A stretch of DNA of 64,000 bases, from positions 704,001-768,000 of the forward strand of contig CP025734.1 of NCBI GenBank assembly GCA_004011035.1, written 5' to 3'. The stretch comes from Bdellovibrio sp. qaytius (GTDB lineage: Bacteria; Bdellovibrionota; Bdellovibrionia; Bdellovibrionales; Bdellovibrionaceae). The notes under the pieces are model-generated. The model saw only the letters and a program-made list of their open reading frames with translations. It ran no database searches and was not told where the DNA came from. Shown in pieces: positions 1 to 8,481 of this stretch. Made by a program: the position numbers and the translations under genes. Every line of letters begins with the position of its first letter. Positions within the stretch are counted from its first letter, which is position 1.

Positions 1-2
1 GC

Positions 3-92
3 CAATATTCCGCTTATCGCGGAGAGCAAGACTCTGAATTTAAATTAATTGACGACTGGAAAGCTTCTTTCGGTATTAAAGCTATTTACTAA
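3..92 (+). CDS. C-terminal end of an unidentified protein (partial)
   Basis: An open frame enters from the left edge and ends at TAA 90-92, giving 29 residues that end in FGIKAIY. It is the only plus-strand frame open across this stretch, and its 3' end overlaps the tail of the convergent membrane-protein gene by about 11 bp, an arrangement common in this window. Too little is visible to name it. The aromatic/charged alternation and terminal Tyr would suit an outer-membrane protein, but that is a guess. Confidence 0.5.
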   Translation, partial: QYSAYRGEQDSEFKLIDDWKASFGIKAIY

Positions 93-444
93 GTTTTATA
101 ACTGCGTATCGAATTCCAAACCCTAATAGAAATACCGGTAAACTGATCATTAACAGAGGTAAAAATCCTGTACATGCAGCTTTGAACATTTTAACAAAAA
201 GAACAGGCGATGAAAAATTGATAATCATTCGAATGATTGTCATAAACACGATTGTGAGTATCGTTAGCGAAAGAAAGTTTCGCACGGCTTGGTAGAAGTA
301 AAGCGACATAAAGCCAACTGTAAAATTACAAATTAGATTTGCATGTAAAGACAAGCCGCTAACTCTTGAAAATAAAATAGCTAATAGAAATGCAAAAAAA
401 GTAATTAACAAATAGCGCTGTTTATCTGTGGCGAATAAATTCAT
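82..444 (-). CDS. small integral membrane protein, function unknown
   Basis: 120-residue hydrophobic protein. Hydrophobic stretches at about residues 11-30, 36-55, 58-76 and 90-112 suggest three to four membrane spans, and the C-terminus is basic (IKLSK). Its ATG overlaps the stop of the upstream HAD phosphatase by four bases (ATGA type), so the two are almost certainly translated from one mRNA. I do not recognise a family. The pairing with a cytosolic phosphatase is a context clue only; the size and topology resemble small GtrA- or DUF-type membrane proteins, but no signature motif is visible. Confidence 0.7.
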   Translation of the reverse strand: MNLFATDKQRYLLITFFAFLLAILFSRVSGLSLHANLICNFTVGFMSLYFYQAVRNFLSLTILTIVFMTIIRMIINFSSPVLFVKMFKAACTGFLPLLMISLPVFLLGFGIRYAVIKLSK

Positions 445-1226
445 AGAGAAATAATTTTATCAACGATTTCACAAAAGCCAAGGCCTGATTCAGAGGGTGA
501 AACATAAGATGGAAGATGTTTCATCTGCGATTGAAAATTTTTAATGTTTGAAACGCCAAACGTGTGACGAAAGCTTTCAAACAAAGGCTCATCATTTGGA
601 GAGTCTCCAATGTAAGCGCATTGATCTAAAATTTGTGCTTCTGTTAAACCAAATTCTTTTTGTAATAAAAGTTTCGCTGTAGTTACTTTGTTAAAAGCAC
701 CGAACCAACCATTTACATGGATTGAACTTACTTTTGCAGTGGCTCCGTGAGCATGAAAGACGTCGACGATTTGTTTAATTTCAGCTTGTGATAGGTGCGG
801 AATATCTTCGCAAAAATCTACGGCTAAGTCGTAAACGCGACAAAATTGATCTGCCGAGATTGCGGCATTTGGAATTTTTAATTTTATTTCAGCTGCAATC
901 GCTTGCAGTTTTTTTTGATTCACAGCCAAAGTTTTTTCGTCAGAGAAATTCCAGCGGTGCATTTTTTTATCGTGATAGCGATAATACAGGCCGCCATTTT
1001 CACCGATCACCGCATCAATTGGCCAAAAGCGCGCGATCATGTCGCACCAACCAGCCGGACGTCCAGTGACAGGAATAACGGTGATACCATGCTGCTTCAA
1101 TTTGCTTATTGCAGAGTAAGATTCAGCACTCAACTGGCCATTGGTCGTGATCGTATCGTCAATGTCGGTCAACAGAAATTGAATTTTATGCGTGAAATCT
1201 GCCAGCGGTCTCAAGGCGGTCTTCAT
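441..1226 (-). CDS. HAD-superfamily hydrolase, Cof/IIB type phosphatase
   Basis: 261 residues. HAD motif I is LLTDIDDTI, with nucleophile Asp21 and acid/base Asp23. Motif II is the Thr of VIPVTGRP, and the metal-binding motif IV is GDSPNDEPLF near residue 207. The IGENGG stretch between core and cap and the total length fit the HAD-IIB (Cof-like, mannosylglycerate- or sucrose-phosphate-phosphatase-like) subgroup, which dephosphorylates sugar phosphates or similar small molecules in the cytosol. The substrate cannot be read from sequence. It is the first gene of a two-gene minus-strand unit with the small membrane protein and is divergent from topA, sharing an 84-bp intergenic region that contains a perfect palindrome. 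Confidence 0.85.
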   Translation of the reverse strand: MKTALRPLADFTHKIQFLLTDIDDTITTNGQLSAESYSAISKLKQHGITVIPVTGRPAGWCDMIARFWPIDAVIGENGGLYYRYHDKKMHRWNFSDEKTLAVNQKKLQAIAAEIKLKIPNAAISADQFCRVYDLAVDFCEDIPHLSQAEIKQIVDVFHAHGATAKVSSIHVNGWFGAFNKVTTAKLLLQKEFGLTEAQILDQCAYIGDSPNDEPLFESFRHTFGVSNIKNFQSQMKHLPSYVSPSESGLGFCEIVDKIISL

Positions 1227-1246
1227 TGTTTATCCTAAGAAAGCAG

Positions 1247-1277
1247 TTGTTTTTTCAATGTAGTCACTACATATAAT
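1247..1277 (+). promoter_or_regulatory. putative sigma70-type promoter of topA
   Basis: A perfect TATAAT lies at 1272-1277, with TTGTTT at 1247-1252 as the best -35 match; the 19-bp spacer is a little long. The start codon follows 33 bp downstream, with an AAGGA Shine-Dalgarno at 1295-1299. The spacer carries a 15-bp palindrome described separately. Confidence 0.55.
1258..1272. promoter_or_regulatory. 15-bp perfect palindrome in the topA promoter spacer
   Basis: ATGTAGT-C-ACTACAT is a perfect 7+1+7 inverted repeat lying between the -35 and -10 elements of the topA promoter and touching the first base of the -10. It also sits 32-46 bp upstream of the divergent HAD gene's start. Position and symmetry are those expected of a dimeric repressor operator. 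No regulator is identified. Confidence 0.4.
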
Positions 1278-1310
1278 ATAGACACTCTATCATAAAGGAT
1301 ACAACACACA

Positions 1311-4001
1311 ATGGCTAAAAAAGCTGCAGCATCGGGTGATATAGAATCTGGGATCAAGTTAGTTATCGTTGAGTCACCGACGAAGGCCAAAACAATTCGT
1401 AAATTTTTAGGCAAAGATTATATCGTTGAATCTTGTATGGGCCACGTGCGCGACTTACCTCAATCTTCAAAAGATATTCCTGAAAAAGTTAAAAAAGAAA
1501 AATGGGCGCAGCTTGGAGTGAATGTCGATAAAAACTTCGAACCACTTTATTGCATTCCAAAAGATAAAATTAAAGTAATTAAAAATTTAAAAGATAAATT
1601 AGAAGATGCGGACATGTTGTTTCTAGCGACCGATGAAGATCGCGAAGGAGAATCAATCAGCTGGCATTTACAAGAGGTTTTAAAACCGCGTGTGCCAACT
1701 AAGCGCATGGTGTTTCATGAGATCACTAAAGAAGCGATTCAAAAATCTTTAAAAGACACACGTGAAATTGATTACAACTTAGTTCGTGCGCAAGAAGCAC
1801 GTCGTATTTTAGATCGTTTAGTGGGTTATACAATTTCTCCGTTACTTTGGAAAAAAGTCGCTTACGGTTTATCAGCAGGCCGCGTTCAATCGGTGGCTGT
1901 GAAACTTATTGTTGAGCGTGAAAAAGAACGCATCCGTTTTAAAAAATCTAATTACTATGGTTTAACAGCTTATTTAGAAAAATCGGGAGAAGGTTTTGAA
2001 GCCAAACTTTTAACGGTTGATCAAAAGCGCGTTGCTACGGGTAAAGATTTCGATGGCTTAACGGGTCAGTTAAATGCGGGAAAAGATTTATTAGTTTTAG
2101 ATTCTAAAGTAGCACAAGGTTTAGCTTCAAAACTTCAAACGGCTTCATGGAAAGTCACTGAAGTTGAAGAAAAACCTGTTCAACGTAATCCTTATGCTCC
2201 GTTTATTACTTCGACATTACAACAGGAAGCCAATCGTAAATTGGGTATGAGTTCGCGTGAAGCGATGCAAGTCGCACAGAAACTTTACGAGCAAGGTTTT
2301 ATTACTTACATGCGTACTGATTCAACTTCACTTTCACAAGAGGCGATCAAGGCCGCTCGTGAAGCGATCGTTGAAAAATATGGAAAAGATTATTTACCAG
2401 CAGAGCCTCGTATTTACAGCGGTAAAAAAGTTAAGGGTGCGCAAGAGGCCCATGAGTGTATTCGTCCGGCAGGAACACAGTTTCAAGATCCTGATGCGAC
2501 GGGATTAATCGGCCCGCAATTAAAACTTTATGATTTAATCTGGAAGCGCACGATGGCTTCACAAATGACGAACTCTCGCCAAAAACAAGTGTCTGCAAAA
2601 TTATCTGCAGAGAACACAGTCTTTAATGCGACAGGAACTACAATTGAGTTTCCGGGGTTCTTACGTGCCTACGTTGAAGGGTCGGATGATCCAGAAGCTG
2701 ATTTAGAATCTCGCGAAGTGCGCTTACCACAGTTAAAACAAAATGATTCTGTGAAAGCCGAAAAAATGGAACCAACAGCCCACGAAACTAAACCACCAGC
2801 GCGTTTCACAGAGGCCTCGCTAGTTCAAACGATGGAAAAAGAAGGCATTGGCCGTCCGTCAACTTACGCGAGTGTTATCGGTACGATTGTCGATCGTGGC
2901 TATGTTCGTAAAATGGGAAATGCTTTAGTTCCAACGTTCACAGCAATGGTTGTTTCAAAATTATTATCTAAATATTTAACTCAATATGTGGATTTAGGAT
3001 TTACTTCAGAGATGGAGAGTTCTTTAGATAATATCGCAGACGGTGATTTAAACTGGGAAAAATATTTAACCAGTGTCTATCACGGTGATAAAGGTCTTCG
3101 CGCCACAGTTGCGAATGAAGAAGGAAACATTAATCCAGAAGAAGCGCGTAAAATTAAACTTGAAGGTTTGGATGCTTACGAATTTCATGTGGGTAAATTC
3201 GGTGCTTACGTTAAAACTCAACGTGGCGAAGAATTTTTTAATGCTTCGATTCCGGATTCTGAAGCTCCGGCGGATGTAACTTCAGAATCCATTGAAAAAT
3301 TAATTGAACAAAAAATTAAAGGTGCTGATTCATTAGGTATTGATCCTAAAACGCAAAAAAAGATTTACGTTTTAAATGGTCGTTACGGTGCCTATGTTCA
3401 ATTAGGTGAGAACGATGATGAAGAGATCAAACGTTCGACACTGCCTCCGGGAATGGACCCAACGGCTGTGACTTATGAAATGTCTTTAGAAATTTTAGCT
3501 TTACCTAAATCATTAGGATTAAACCCTGGAAACGGTAAAGACATCAAAGCCGGCGTTGGCCGTTTTGGACCTTACGTAGTTTGTGACGGAGATTACCGTT
3601 CAATTCCAAAACATGAAACAGTGTTTGGAATGAATTTAGAAAAAGCTTTGGCTCTATTTGCGATTCCTAAAAAAGGACGCGGTAAAGCAGCGGCACTTAA
3701 AGAATTTGGTAAACATCCAGCTCATGATGTTGAAGTGAGTTTATTTAATGGACCCTATGGCGTGTACCTAAAGGCTGGGAAAACAAATGTTGGCTTACCA
3801 GAAGGTATAACTGCTGATAACATCACTAAAGAGAAAGCTTTTGAGCTAATGAACGAGAAGCTTGCAGAAGCAGCTCCGAGTTCGAAAAAGAAAGCTAAAG
3901 GCGCGAAAAAAGCTAAAAAGGCCGTTAAAAAAGCCACGGCACCTGCCGAAATAGCTGAAGCACCTGCTAAAAAGAAAACGATTACGAAGAAGAAGAAGTA
4001 A
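1311..4001 (+). CDS. topA: DNA topoisomerase I (type IA)
   Basis: 896 residues. It relaxes negative supercoils by transient single-strand cleavage. The N-terminal Toprim domain begins KLVIVESPTKAKTI near residue 16 and carries the acidic DEDREGES motif near residue 105. The catalytic tyrosine is Tyr333 in FITYMRTDST. The central type IA fold with QEAHECIRP and EGIGRPSTYA is intact. Instead of the Cys4 zinc fingers of the E. coli enzyme, the C-terminal third has four topoisomerase C-terminal repeats, recognisable by FGAYV, YGAYV, FGPYV and YGVYL, followed by a Lys/Ala-rich basic tail of about 50 residues, a common DNA-binding extension in zinc-less TopA proteins. ATG start supported by AAGGA eleven bases upstream. 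Confidence 0.97.
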   Translation: MAKKAAASGDIESGIKLVIVESPTKAKTIRKFLGKDYIVESCMGHVRDLPQSSKDIPEKVKKEKWAQLGVNVDKNFEPLYCIPKDKIKVIKNLKDKLEDADMLFLATDEDREGESISWHLQEVLKPRVPTKRMVFHEITKEAIQKSLKDTREIDYNLVRAQEARRILDRLVGYTISPLLWKKVAYGLSAGRVQSVAVKLIVEREKERIRFKKSNYYGLTAYLEKSGEGFEAKLLTVDQKRVATGKDFDGLTGQLNAGKDLLVLDSKVAQGLASKLQTASWKVTEVEEKPVQRNPYAPFITSTLQQEANRKLGMSSREAMQVAQKLYEQGFITYMRTDSTSLSQEAIKAAREAIVEKYGKDYLPAEPRIYSGKKVKGAQEAHECIRPAGTQFQDPDATGLIGPQLKLYDLIWKRTMASQMTNSRQKQVSAKLSAENTVFNATGTTIEFPGFLRAYVEGSDDPEADLESREVRLPQLKQNDSVKAEKMEPTAHETKPPARFTEASLVQTMEKEGIGRPSTYASVIGTIVDRGYVRKMGNALVPTFTAMVVSKLLSKYLTQYVDLGFTSEMESSLDNIADGDLNWEKYLTSVYHGDKGLRATVANEEGNINPEEARKIKLEGLDAYEFHVGKFGAYVKTQRGEEFFNASIPDSEAPADVTSESIEKLIEQKIKGADSLGIDPKTQKKIYVLNGRYGAYVQLGENDDEEIKRSTLPPGMDPTAVTYEMSLEILALPKSLGLNPGNGKDIKAGVGRFGPYVVCDGDYRSIPKHETVFGMNLEKALALFAIPKKGRGKAAALKEFGKHPAHDVEVSLFNGPYGVYLKAGKTNVGLPEGITADNITKEKAFELMNEKLAEAAPSSKKKAKGAKKAKKAVKKATAPAEIAEAPAKKKTITKKKK

Positions 4002-4004
4002 GGA

Positions 4005-4049
4005 CGACCGAGAGGTCGGCCCTTTAGAAAAAGGTCAGCTGAAGGCTGA
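4005..4049 (+). repeat. two small stem-loops between topA and the next gene
   Basis: CGACC-GAGA-GGTCG (4005-4018) is followed by TCAGC/GCTGA (4035-4049). Neither has a good U-tract, so this is not a convincing terminator; topA and the downstream gene, 64 bp apart, may be partly cotranscribed. Confidence 0.35.
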
Positions 4050-4065
4050 TCAAAAAGGGAACGCA

Positions 4066-4968
4066 GTGTCTGATGAAGTAAAAAAAGGCCAGCTTGAGCT
4101 GGGACAAACTAGATCAAAAGAACCCGATAGAAATTTTCATCGCGGTGGCCGTAGTTTTTATTTTTTCGATTTCGACGACAACATTGCTTTTTTAACGACG
4201 CCCTTAGTTTTATTTCATAAAGAAACCAAAGAAGAATTACATCTATCATCAGCTGATTGGGCTTTGCACCATTCAACGATTGGTAAATCGGGGCCTTTTG
4301 AACATTTCGAAATTTCTTTTGATGATGTGACAGGAACTTTTAGACACTTTCGCGATGTACATATCGAGGAAGTAGAGCGCCAATTAGGTAAAAAACAAAC
4401 TTTCGTGCAAGATGTGATGTTGGCCCTTGGACATCCAGACGGGCAGTGGAAAGGCCCTTCGTGGGATTGTTTTTACCATGCGGTATTTAATCAACGTCCA
4501 ATTTCTGTCATCACGGCGCGCGGGCATTCATCGGCTACATTACGTGCGGGCATTTACGAGTTTGTTAAAAATGGACACCTCCCTTTAGAGCCAAATTATT
4601 TAAGTTTATTTGCCTGTAGTAATAAAACTGTGCGCCAGGATTTTGGTGATGCTGAATTTAAAATGTCGACGGCTGAGTTAAAACAAAAAGCCATTCGTGC
4701 ATCTGTTGAGCGCGCGATCGATGTTTATGGTTACAGCCCGCATCACCGTTTTGGTATGAGTGATGATGATCCAAAGAATATTCAATTAATCGTCGAAGAA
4801 ATGACTCGACTAAAGTCTCAGTATCCAGAGATGTCTTTTTTTATGATCGAAACTCACGGCGGTGATTTCGTTAAACACGAAATTTCACAGCATGGCTTAG
4901 TGACGCCTCTGGTAAATGATGGTTTAGAGCAACTAGATCTGTTCGATCAACTATCTAAAAGAAAATAA
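4066..4968 (+). CDS. HAD-like hydrolase, function unknown
   Basis: 300 residues, GTG start preceded by AGGGA at the right distance. The N-terminus has FYFFDFDDNIAFL, where Asp35-x-Asp37 matches HAD motif I (DxD) although the usual Thr is replaced by Asn39. ISVITARGHSS near residue 147 fits motif II, and GMSDDDPKNI near residue 230 fits motif IV. No signal peptide or membrane segment, so it should be cytosolic. I infer a phosphatase or phosphotransferase fold; the substrate is unknown and the sequence between the motifs is unlike the well-known subfamilies. It follows topA on the same strand. Confidence 0.65.
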   Translation: MSDEVKKGQLELGQTRSKEPDRNFHRGGRSFYFFDFDDNIAFLTTPLVLFHKETKEELHLSSADWALHHSTIGKSGPFEHFEISFDDVTGTFRHFRDVHIEEVERQLGKKQTFVQDVMLALGHPDGQWKGPSWDCFYHAVFNQRPISVITARGHSSATLRAGIYEFVKNGHLPLEPNYLSLFACSNKTVRQDFGDAEFKMSTAELKQKAIRASVERAIDVYGYSPHHRFGMSDDDPKNIQLIVEEMTRLKSQYPEMSFFMIETHGGDFVKHEISQHGLVTPLVNDGLEQLDLFDQLSKRK

Positions 4969-5027
4969 ACATAACATAATACTTGTTTAGCAGGTTCAGA
5001 CGAAGGGCATAAGCTCTAAGATTGTAA

Positions 5028-5055
5028 TTACCTTTTTAAAGAGTAGGGGTATAAT
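5028..5055 (+). promoter_or_regulatory. putative promoter of prc
   Basis: TATAAT at 5050-5055, with TTACCT at 5028-5033 sixteen bases upstream. The transcript would have a leader of about 40 bases containing an ACTGT/ACAGT inverted repeat and AAGGAAG ahead of the start codon. Confidence 0.5.
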
Positions 5056-5102
5056 AACCGTTAAGTCATACTGTAACTAAACAGTTAAGGAAGCACGTAC
5101 CT

Positions 5103-7127
5103 ATGAAATCACAAAAGTACCTATTGGCCGCGGCGGCAATTCTGGCTCTTGCATATTCGCAACCAGAAGCTCAAGCACAAATCTTTGATTTTAACAAAAC
5201 ACTAGATTGTAATTGGGTAGATCCGATTCAATCGGCGTATTTAGCTAATCACTTAACTTATAAGAGTGAAGATGCTGAATTACAAAAACGTGTTATTGAG
5301 CAATATATCAAGCGTCAAGATCCGGCTAAAATTTATTTAGTTCAAAGCGATGTTGATCAAATTAGAGGTTCACTTAAAAATCTATTTGAAGCTTTAAAAA
5401 AGAAAGACTGTAAATTTATCAGTTCAATTCAGGAAACAGTGGTTAAACGCGCTGCTGAAAGAGTTGAGTATGTTAAAACTTACTTAGGAAAAGATTTTAA
5501 ATTTAATAAAGAAACTGAGTTTGTTTATGATCCAGATAAAAAGGATTACCCAAAAACTCAAAAAGAAGCTGAAGAGTTCTTAGGAAAGTATGTTCAGTTT
5601 CAAATCGCTAACTACTTAGCGACTGATGTTAAACTTGATGAAGCAAAATCTCGCGTCATCAAAAATTACGAAAGAAATTTAAAACGTCTTAAAGAAATCA
5701 AAAATGATGATTTAGTAGCAAACTACTTAAATTCATTTGCGTTAGCTTTAGATCCGCATTCATCTTTTTTCAGCAAAGATTACTATGAAGATTTTAATAT
5801 CGATATGAAATTAAAATTAGAAGGTATCGGCGCGACACTTTCACAAGATGATGGTTTCACAACTATCGAAGCTTTAGTCACTGGCGGAGCAGCTGCGAAA
5901 TCGGGCCAACTAGAGCCGAAAGATAAAATCGTTGCTGTAAGCAAAGGTACTAAAATGGAAAACGTTGTCGACATGGAATTAAAAGATGTCGTTAAACTTA
6001 TCCGTGGACCTAAAGGCACGAAAGTTAAATTATCAATCTTACGTAAAGAAGCTTCAGGCAATAAAAAATTCGAAGTTGAATTAACTCGCGAAATCATTGC
6101 TTTAGAAGACAACGCGATCACTATTTATTACCAAGATAAAGTGATCAACGGCGAAACTAAAAAAATCGGTATCATTAATTTTCCATCATTCTATGCTGAT
6201 AGCGGTAAAGGTGGTAAAACATCTTCGGCTGATATGAGAAAAGTTTTAGCTGATGCAAAAGCTAAAAAAGCTGATGGTATCGTGATCGATTTATCGAACA
6301 ACGGTGGCGGATCACTTGATGACGCTGTCAAAATCGGTGGTATGTTCATTAAAACAGGTAACATCGTAAAACAATCTTCTCGTCGTGGTGCAGAGACTCC
6401 ATTAGCTGACACAGATGAAAAAGTTGATTGGGATGGACCTGTCGTTGTGTTAACTTCACGTGTATCTGCTTCAGCTTCTGAGATTTTATCAGGCGCTTTA
6501 AAAGATTATAACCGCGCAGTTATCGTGGGCGGAGATCACACATATGGTAAAGGTTCGATTCAAACAGTTCTTCCGATTCCGGGTGAATTAGGCGCATTAA
6601 AAGTAACTATCGGTATGTTCTTTATTCCGGGTGGTTATTCAACACAACATAAAGGTGTTGAAGGCGATATCGTTTTCCCTTCTCCGTATCATGTAGATGA
6701 TATCGGTGAAAAATCGATGGATTATTCATTACCTCCGAAAAAGATTGATGCTTTCGTTTCTAAAGAAGCAACAGTTGATAAAGGCGAAGGCCAATGGAAT
6801 CCAATTAAACCTGAATGGCTTAAAGCTTTAAAAGTTCGCGCTGATGAGCGTGTTTCTAAAAACGAAGAATTCAAAAAGATTGCTGAAGAGTTAGAAAAAA
6901 CTAAAAAACTTGGCAAGACAATCAAAGTGTCTGAAATCGTAAAAGAAAAAGGCAAAGACGATAAAGAAAAAGCTAAAGCTAAAAAAGCTAACAAGTATGC
7001 TGGTAAAGCGGAAAAAGAAAAAGAATTCATGAAACGCCCTGAAGTTCAAGAAGCGGCAAATATCTTAGGGGATTTAATCATCCTTGAAGAAGGCAAAGTA
7101 AAAGACCTAACTAAATTAGGAAGCTAA
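5103..7127 (+). CDS. prc: periplasmic tail-specific (C-terminal processing) protease
   Basis: 674 residues, close to E. coli Prc (682). A Sec signal peptide is visible: Lys-rich start, then an Ala/Leu-rich core ending near AQA at residues 24-26. A PDZ domain lies around residues 235-315 (GIGATLSQDDG... to SILRK), recognising C-terminal tails of substrates. The S41 peptidase domain has the SASASE motif with nucleophile Ser457 and general base Lys483 in TYGKGS; Asp468 matches the third active-site position of E. coli Prc. The C-terminal Lys/Glu-rich extension matches the DUF3340 region of Prc proteins. It degrades or trims periplasmic proteins and lipoproteins. A hairpin and then a strong terminator follow the stop codon. 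Confidence 0.95.
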   Translation: MKSQKYLLAAAAILALAYSQPEAQAQIFDFNKTLDCNWVDPIQSAYLANHLTYKSEDAELQKRVIEQYIKRQDPAKIYLVQSDVDQIRGSLKNLFEALKKKDCKFISSIQETVVKRAAERVEYVKTYLGKDFKFNKETEFVYDPDKKDYPKTQKEAEEFLGKYVQFQIANYLATDVKLDEAKSRVIKNYERNLKRLKEIKNDDLVANYLNSFALALDPHSSFFSKDYYEDFNIDMKLKLEGIGATLSQDDGFTTIEALVTGGAAAKSGQLEPKDKIVAVSKGTKMENVVDMELKDVVKLIRGPKGTKVKLSILRKEASGNKKFEVELTREIIALEDNAITIYYQDKVINGETKKIGIINFPSFYADSGKGGKTSSADMRKVLADAKAKKADGIVIDLSNNGGGSLDDAVKIGGMFIKTGNIVKQSSRRGAETPLADTDEKVDWDGPVVVLTSRVSASASEILSGALKDYNRAVIVGGDHTYGKGSIQTVLPIPGELGALKVTIGMFFIPGGYSTQHKGVEGDIVFPSPYHVDDIGEKSMDYSLPPKKIDAFVSKEATVDKGEGQWNPIKPEWLKALKVRADERVSKNEEFKKIAEELEKTKKLGKTIKVSEIVKEKGKDDKEKAKAKKANKYAGKAEKEKEFMKRPEVQEAANILGDLIILEEGKVKDLTKLGS

Positions 7128-7153
7128 AGGTAGGCCGTACCTTTTTGGGGAGC
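7128..7153 (+). repeat. 26-bp 3'-end repeat, copy 1 (after prc)
   Basis: Starts immediately after the prc stop codon. It matches 24 of 26 bases of a sequence that starts at the pyrE stop codon on the other strand (18981-19006). With the preceding AA it forms AAAGGTA-GGCCG-TACCTTT followed by Ts, a plausible weak terminator. Confidence 0.5.
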
Positions 7154-7175
7154 GGCGTGTAAATTAAGATTCGTG

Positions 7176-7204
7176 AAAAGGAGAGTGAAAACTCTCCTTT
7201 TTTT
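7176..7204 (+). terminator. rho-independent terminator (bidirectional)
   Basis: Stem AAAAGGAGAGT / ACTCTCCTTTT with a GAAA tetraloop, ending in a run of seven Ts. It serves prc on the plus strand. Read from the minus strand it also ends in Ts and sits 20 bp beyond the DUF3224 gene, so it probably terminates both. Confidence 0.85.
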
Positions 7205-7223
7205 ATTGTATGTCTTGAGTCGA

Positions 7224-7622
7224 TTACTGAATCTCAAACTCGAAGGTGTAGAAGTGCTGACCGTCTTTCTCTATATCAATTGTCATTCGCCCTTTAAGGC
7301 CCTGCAATTGGTCAGTCCCAGTGTCGGGAATAACAGTAATATGCTGCTCCGGCTTGTTTCTTTCCATCGTGCAACTGTGTTGCAAACAGAAGCTGCCATT
7401 TTTTCCTTCGAGAGTACCACTAATACGCTCGATCGCCACATAGGCCCCAGAACCTAATTCCTTATTCATAATTCCGATCATAGAAACGGTTCCTTGAGCA
7501 TCGAGAGCGCCCTCAAAGACCTTATCAAATCTCATCCGCATTGCGCCTAGCGTTTGAACCACCTCATCTGAAGGTTCGGGTGTGGCTTTCAAACTAAATT
7601 TTCCTTTAATGATATTTTTCAT
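7224..7622 (-). CDS. DUF3224 domain protein
   Basis: 132 residues, no signal peptide. The pattern fits DUF3224: an N-terminal GKFSLKATPEP strand, Phe-Glu-Gly-x-Leu in the middle, then ISGTLEGKNGSFCLQHS, the IPDTGTDQLQGLKG loop and the closing H-x-Y-x-F-x-F strand. Members are small beta-barrel proteins of unknown function, related in shape to allene-oxide-cyclase-like folds. It is monocistronic: convergent with prc across a shared terminator and divergent from the small secreted-protein gene at 7790. No strong Shine-Dalgarno is visible directly before the ATG. Confidence 0.8.
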   Translation of the reverse strand: MKNIIKGKFSLKATPEPSDEVVQTLGAMRMRFDKVFEGALDAQGTVSMIGIMNKELGSGAYVAIERISGTLEGKNGSFCLQHSCTMERNKPEQHITVIPDTGTDQLQGLKGRMTIDIEKDGQHFYTFEFEIQ

Positions 7623-7789
7623 AACTGAGAATTCTAGGCACTCCGTTTAGAACAAGCAACAAAGGAGTATTGTTTAGGGTGTTCTCTCTGAAAAACAATT
7701 AATCTGAGTAATCATACGTACGAGTAGTTTGTATTATATTACGAATATAAACCCCGCTAAAACCAGTTACATAACAAAGAGGGGTAACT

Positions 7790-8029
7790 ATGAAAGTTTT
7801 AATTTTAGCAGGTTTAATGAGTTTTGCGAGTGGTCCAAAAGGTCCGTTTATCGCAGAGGGATATCAAGAAGACCATACTCATGGCAGCCCGTACAAATAC
7901 GCAGAACAACGCTCTTATGACATCTGTAACGGACAAATGGGTATTCGCTTAAGTGATTGGATTACAGAGCGCATTGATACGACTGAAGCGCATGGGTATC
8001 ACGTTAGCGCTGAATTTGTTTGTCCGTAG
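7790..8029 (+). CDS. small, probably exported protein of unknown function
   Basis: 79 residues. A clear GAGGGG Shine-Dalgarno lies eight bases before the ATG, which is the main reason to accept it. The N-terminus (MKVLILAGLMSFASG) looks like a short signal peptide; the rest is polar, with two Cys (one at the penultimate position) and several His. It ends three bases before the stop of the convergent NUDIX gene. I do not recognise a family. Confidence 0.6.
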   Translation: MKVLILAGLMSFASGPKGPFIAEGYQEDHTHGSPYKYAEQRSYDICNGQMGIRLSDWITERIDTTEAHGYHVSAEFVCP

Positions 8030-8031
8030 AT

Positions 8032-8436
8032 TTATACTTGAACTGAATCGAAAAATTTCAGCGCAACATCAGTGTGAAGTGGAAACGCAAGCTCTTGGCC
8101 TTTTTCAATGAAGGTCATTTCTTGCGTCTCTTCATTTTTGAAGTCAGAGTTAAATTCAGCTTCAGTGATCGTTGGCGCGAGTCCGAAAATTAAAATTCGA
8201 TTTGATTCAACTCCGCTTTCAACCGCAAACAAAGTGACAAGTGACGGATCACATTTGATGCCAGTTTCTTCAAGCAGTTCGCGAGCGCAAGCCTGTTGCC
8301 AAGTTTCGCCTGAGTTTATATAGCCACCGGGTAGGGCGACAAAACCTTTGCGTGGTTCAATGCCACGGCGGATACCAACGAGTTTACCATTAACAGGTAA
8401 TAAACAAACAGCTACAGGAACAGGATTTTTAAACAT
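8032..8436 (-). CDS. NUDIX hydrolase
   Basis: 134 residues with a complete NUDIX box GX5EX7REUXEEXGU (GYINSGE ... RELLEETGI), the Mg-binding catalytic helix of enzymes that hydrolyse nucleoside diphosphates linked to another group. The substrate cannot be assigned. The frame is open up to 8469, but that first ATG lies inside the htpX terminator hairpin. The ATG at 8436 has GGAG nine bases upstream and starts the protein at FKNPVPVAV, where NUDIX domains normally begin, so I use it. It lies downstream of htpX but behind a strong terminator, so it probably has its own promoter or depends on read-through. Confidence 0.88.
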   Translation of the reverse strand: MFKNPVPVAVCLLPVNGKLVGIRRGIEPRKGFVALPGGYINSGETWQQACARELLEETGIKCDPSLVTLFAVESGVESNRILIFGLAPTITEAEFNSDFKNEETQEMTFIEKGQELAFPLHTDVALKFFDSVQV

Positions 8437-8448
8437 ACGTGAGTCTCC

Positions 8449-8479
8449 AAAAAAAAGGAGAGTTTTCACTCTCCTTTTT
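8449..8479 (-). terminator. rho-independent terminator of htpX
   Basis: On the minus strand GGAGAGT-GAAA-ACTCTCC is followed by eight Ts, three bases beyond the htpX stop codon. The 18-bp hairpin is base-for-base the same as the one after prc at 7180-7197. Confidence 0.85.
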
Positions 8480-8481
8480 CG

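Noticed and set aside
788-1238. Plus-strand open frames opposite the HAD phosphatase gene
   Set aside because: Both are fully antisense to a gene with clear HAD motifs and show no family features.
8437-8469. Upstream extension of the NUDIX gene to the ATG at 8469
   Set aside because: This ATG lies inside the htpX terminator hairpin; the ATG at 8436 has a proper ribosome-binding site and fits the family N-terminus.
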